From Micrococcaceae bacterium (GTDB lineage: Bacteria; Actinomycetota; Actinomycetes; Actinomycetales; Micrococcaceae), in contig JAODMR010000026.1 of assembly GCA_025465475.1 (NCBI GenBank), positions 1-37,157 on the forward strand: a stretch of 37,157 bases of DNA, read 5' to 3'. The notes under the pieces were generated by a model, which saw only the letters and a list, made by a program, of their open reading frames with translations, ran no database searches and had not been told where the DNA came from. Shown here piece after piece: positions 35,945 through 37,157 of the stretch. The stretch's first letter is position 1. Each line of letters starts with the position of its first letter. Position numbers and translations under genes: made by a program.

Positions 35945-36538
35945 ATGCCTGCAATCCGGGTCGAGTCGGCCTTGACCGTTCCCTGGGCCGATGTGGAGCA
36001 CTCGCTGACCGGCGGCGGTGACGGCGGCAGCTGCTGGTGCCAGTGGTTCACCATCCCCCGCAAGGACTTCAACGAGGCGACGTCCAACGAACGCCGAGAG
36101 CTACTCCGTCGTGAGCTTGCGACCCGTTCCCCCTCGCCCGGACTCGTTGCCTACGTCGACGATGAGGCTGCCGCGTGGATGCGCGTCGGGCCCCGGACCA
36201 ACCAACCGACGCTGCTTCGGGCACGAGTGGTGACAGCAGGCAGTATTGAACCAGCTGACGATCCAGGCGTCTGGGCGATCACCTGCTTTGTAGTGCGGCG
36301 GCAGTTCCGCGGACTGGGAGTGGCTAAACGGCTCGTCGACGCCGGAATTGAGTACGCAACGGCCCATGGCGCACGGCTGGTCGAGGCGTACCCGTTCGAC
36401 ACCGAACGGCGGCCACGACGGGTGAACGAACTTTACGTGGGGACCGTCAACCTTTTCCGGGAGCAGGGCTTTGCTGAAACAACCCGGCCCACTGACGCCC
36501 GGGTGGTGATGACGAAGGTCCTCCCAGTAGCCACGTAA
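35945..36538 (+). CDS. GNAT-family N-acetyltransferase
   Basis: The 197-aa protein carries the acetyl-CoA-binding motif A: WAITCFVVRRQFRGLGVAKRLVDAGIEYA, with the RxxGxG-type loop. The segments GARLVEAYPFD and NELYVGTVNLFREQGFAE complete the fold. An N-terminal segment with CWCQWF is typical of one group of small acetyltransferases. The substrate is unknown. ATG 35945 fits the protein start; TACACT 4 nt upstream is a possible -10 for a leaderless mRNA. The gene converges with the MarR gene. Confidence 0.87.
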   Translation: MPAIRVESALTVPWADVEHSLTGGGDGGSCWCQWFTIPRKDFNEATSNERRELLRRELATRSPSPGLVAYVDDEAAAWMRVGPRTNQPTLLRARVVTAGSIEPADDPGVWAITCFVVRRQFRGLGVAKRLVDAGIEYATAHGARLVEAYPFDTERRPRRVNELYVGTVNLFREQGFAETTRPTDARVVMTKVLPVAT

Positions 36539-36625
36539 GGTAGCCCACCCGGGCGCTGTCCTCCACCTGCTCAGACCTTTGCGGACTTCCTTTTCAACCC
36601 CCGCTTGCGCTTCAGTGCCTGGGCT

Positions 36626-37129
36626 TTACTGCTGAGGCGACCGGTCGTGGCGGTGGTACATGGCCGTCATCATCCCTTGCGGGTCCAGTCTGTGGAGGAT
36701 GCTCTCGGTGATGCCTGCCAGTTGGGTGATCTGGTCAGGGGTGAGGGCGTCAATCACGTGCCGACGGACGTTGGCGACGTGCCCCGGCGCGGTGTCCTGG
36801 ACCTTGGCCCACCCGTCCGTTGTGAGCCGGGCGTTGGTTGCGCGCCCATCCTCCGGACAGGGAAACCGCTGAACCAAGCCCCGCTCCTCGAGCCGCCGCA
36901 CGACGTGGGACAGCCGCGGCAGCGTCGAGTTGGTCAGGGCCGCCAATGCGGTCATGCGCAACGTCCGGTTCGGGGACTCGGAAAGCATCGCGAGCACGTA
37001 GTACTCGAAGTTCGTCAGCTCGGCATCCTGACGCAGCTGGGAGTCCAGCACGCCGGGCAACAGTTCCAGAACGGCCGCCAGGCGCACCCAGGCCGCCAAC
37101 TGCTCCTCGGTCAACCACTGTTCTTCCAC
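36626..37129 (-). CDS. MarR-family transcriptional regulator
   Basis: The product (167 aa from GTG 37129) has the MarR winged-helix layout: a dimer helix (WVRLAAVLELLPGVLDSQL), the domain start LTNFEYYVLAMLSESPNRTLRMTALAALTNSTLPRLSHVVRRLEERGLVQRFPCPEDGR with its recognition helix and wing, and a C-terminal dimer helix. MarR proteins repress exporters or detoxification genes and are released by phenolic ligands. A TTG at 37150 is another in-frame start. The natural target may lie beyond the right edge. No partner gene is in the window. Confidence 0.88.
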   Translation of the reverse strand: MEEQWLTEEQLAAWVRLAAVLELLPGVLDSQLRQDAELTNFEYYVLAMLSESPNRTLRMTALAALTNSTLPRLSHVVRRLEERGLVQRFPCPEDGRATNARLTTDGWAKVQDTAPGHVANVRRHVIDALTPDQITQLAGITESILHRLDPQGMMTAMYHRHDRSPQQ

Positions 37130-37157
37130 ACCCAATATTCTTCCCCACAAAGCTTGT

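Noticed and set aside
36539-36625. Basic peptide tail read on the minus strand just after the MarR stop (ending KRKRGLKRKSAKV)
   Set aside because: It looks like a protein tail, but the frame has no start codon before an upstream stop; adding a base inside marR would be required and nothing supports that.

Overview
The window is high-GC DNA from an actinobacterium, most like Arthrobacter or a close relative (Arthrobacter, Pseudarthrobacter, Paenarthrobacter). This placement is an inference from GC content, frequent GTG starts, TANNNT -10 boxes lying directly in front of start codons, and the gene families present. No rRNA, tRNA, insertion sequence, prophage or CRISPR array was seen.

Region 1 (1-10.9 kb) is a glycine/serine/one-carbon block. 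On the minus strand lie gcvP, gcvT, gcvH, glyA and sdaA, followed by the 5' part of lipA, which runs off the left edge. On the plus strand lie cycA (glycine/D-Ala/D-Ser permease) and purU (formyl-THF deformylase). The 782-bp divergent region holds two tandem glycine riboswitches, one per transcript, nearly identical over a 77-bp core. Together the genes import glycine, cleave it to methylene-THF, interconvert it with serine, deaminate serine to pyruvate, make the lipoyl group that GcvH needs and recycle folate.

Region 2 (10.9-13.7 kb) holds small genes: a DUF1905/YdeI-like protein, a geranylgeranyl-reductase-family flavoprotein broken by two apparent one-base deletions, a PLDc_N-type two-helix membrane protein and an SGNH-hydrolase lipoprotein.

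Region 3 (13.7-23.5 kb) has a cell-envelope pair: a membrane-anchored esterase followed by a protein with a rhomboid-like N-terminus and a DUF2156 (aminoacyl-phosphatidylglycerol synthase type) C-terminus. Next is a divergent trio: a GlxA/AraC regulator with a DJ-1/PfpI sensor domain, an exported double DJ-1/PfpI membrane protein and a membrane-anchored alpha/beta hydrolase. A stand-alone LigD-type polymerase domain and a DHFR-family reductase follow.

Region 4 (23.5-29.9 kb) is a sugar-utilisation locus: an FCD-type GntR regulator divergent from a GH39 beta-xylosidase-like enzyme, two ABC permeases and a Tat-type lipoprotein binding protein. It has a palindromic operator over the promoter and a strong terminator at the end, and no ATPase gene.

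Region 5 (29.9-37.2 kb) is a mixed accessory stretch: an NTF2-fold protein, an MFS exporter, a two-helix membrane protein, an ECF sigma factor with a SnoaL-like C-terminal domain flanked by DHFR-family and AHSA1/SRPBCC genes, a hypothetical protein, a likely frameshifted small gene, a GNAT acetyltransferase and a MarR regulator. Several genes across the window look leaderless. All three apparent frameshifts are explained by loss of one A from an A run, so sequencing error must be considered before calling them pseudogenes.
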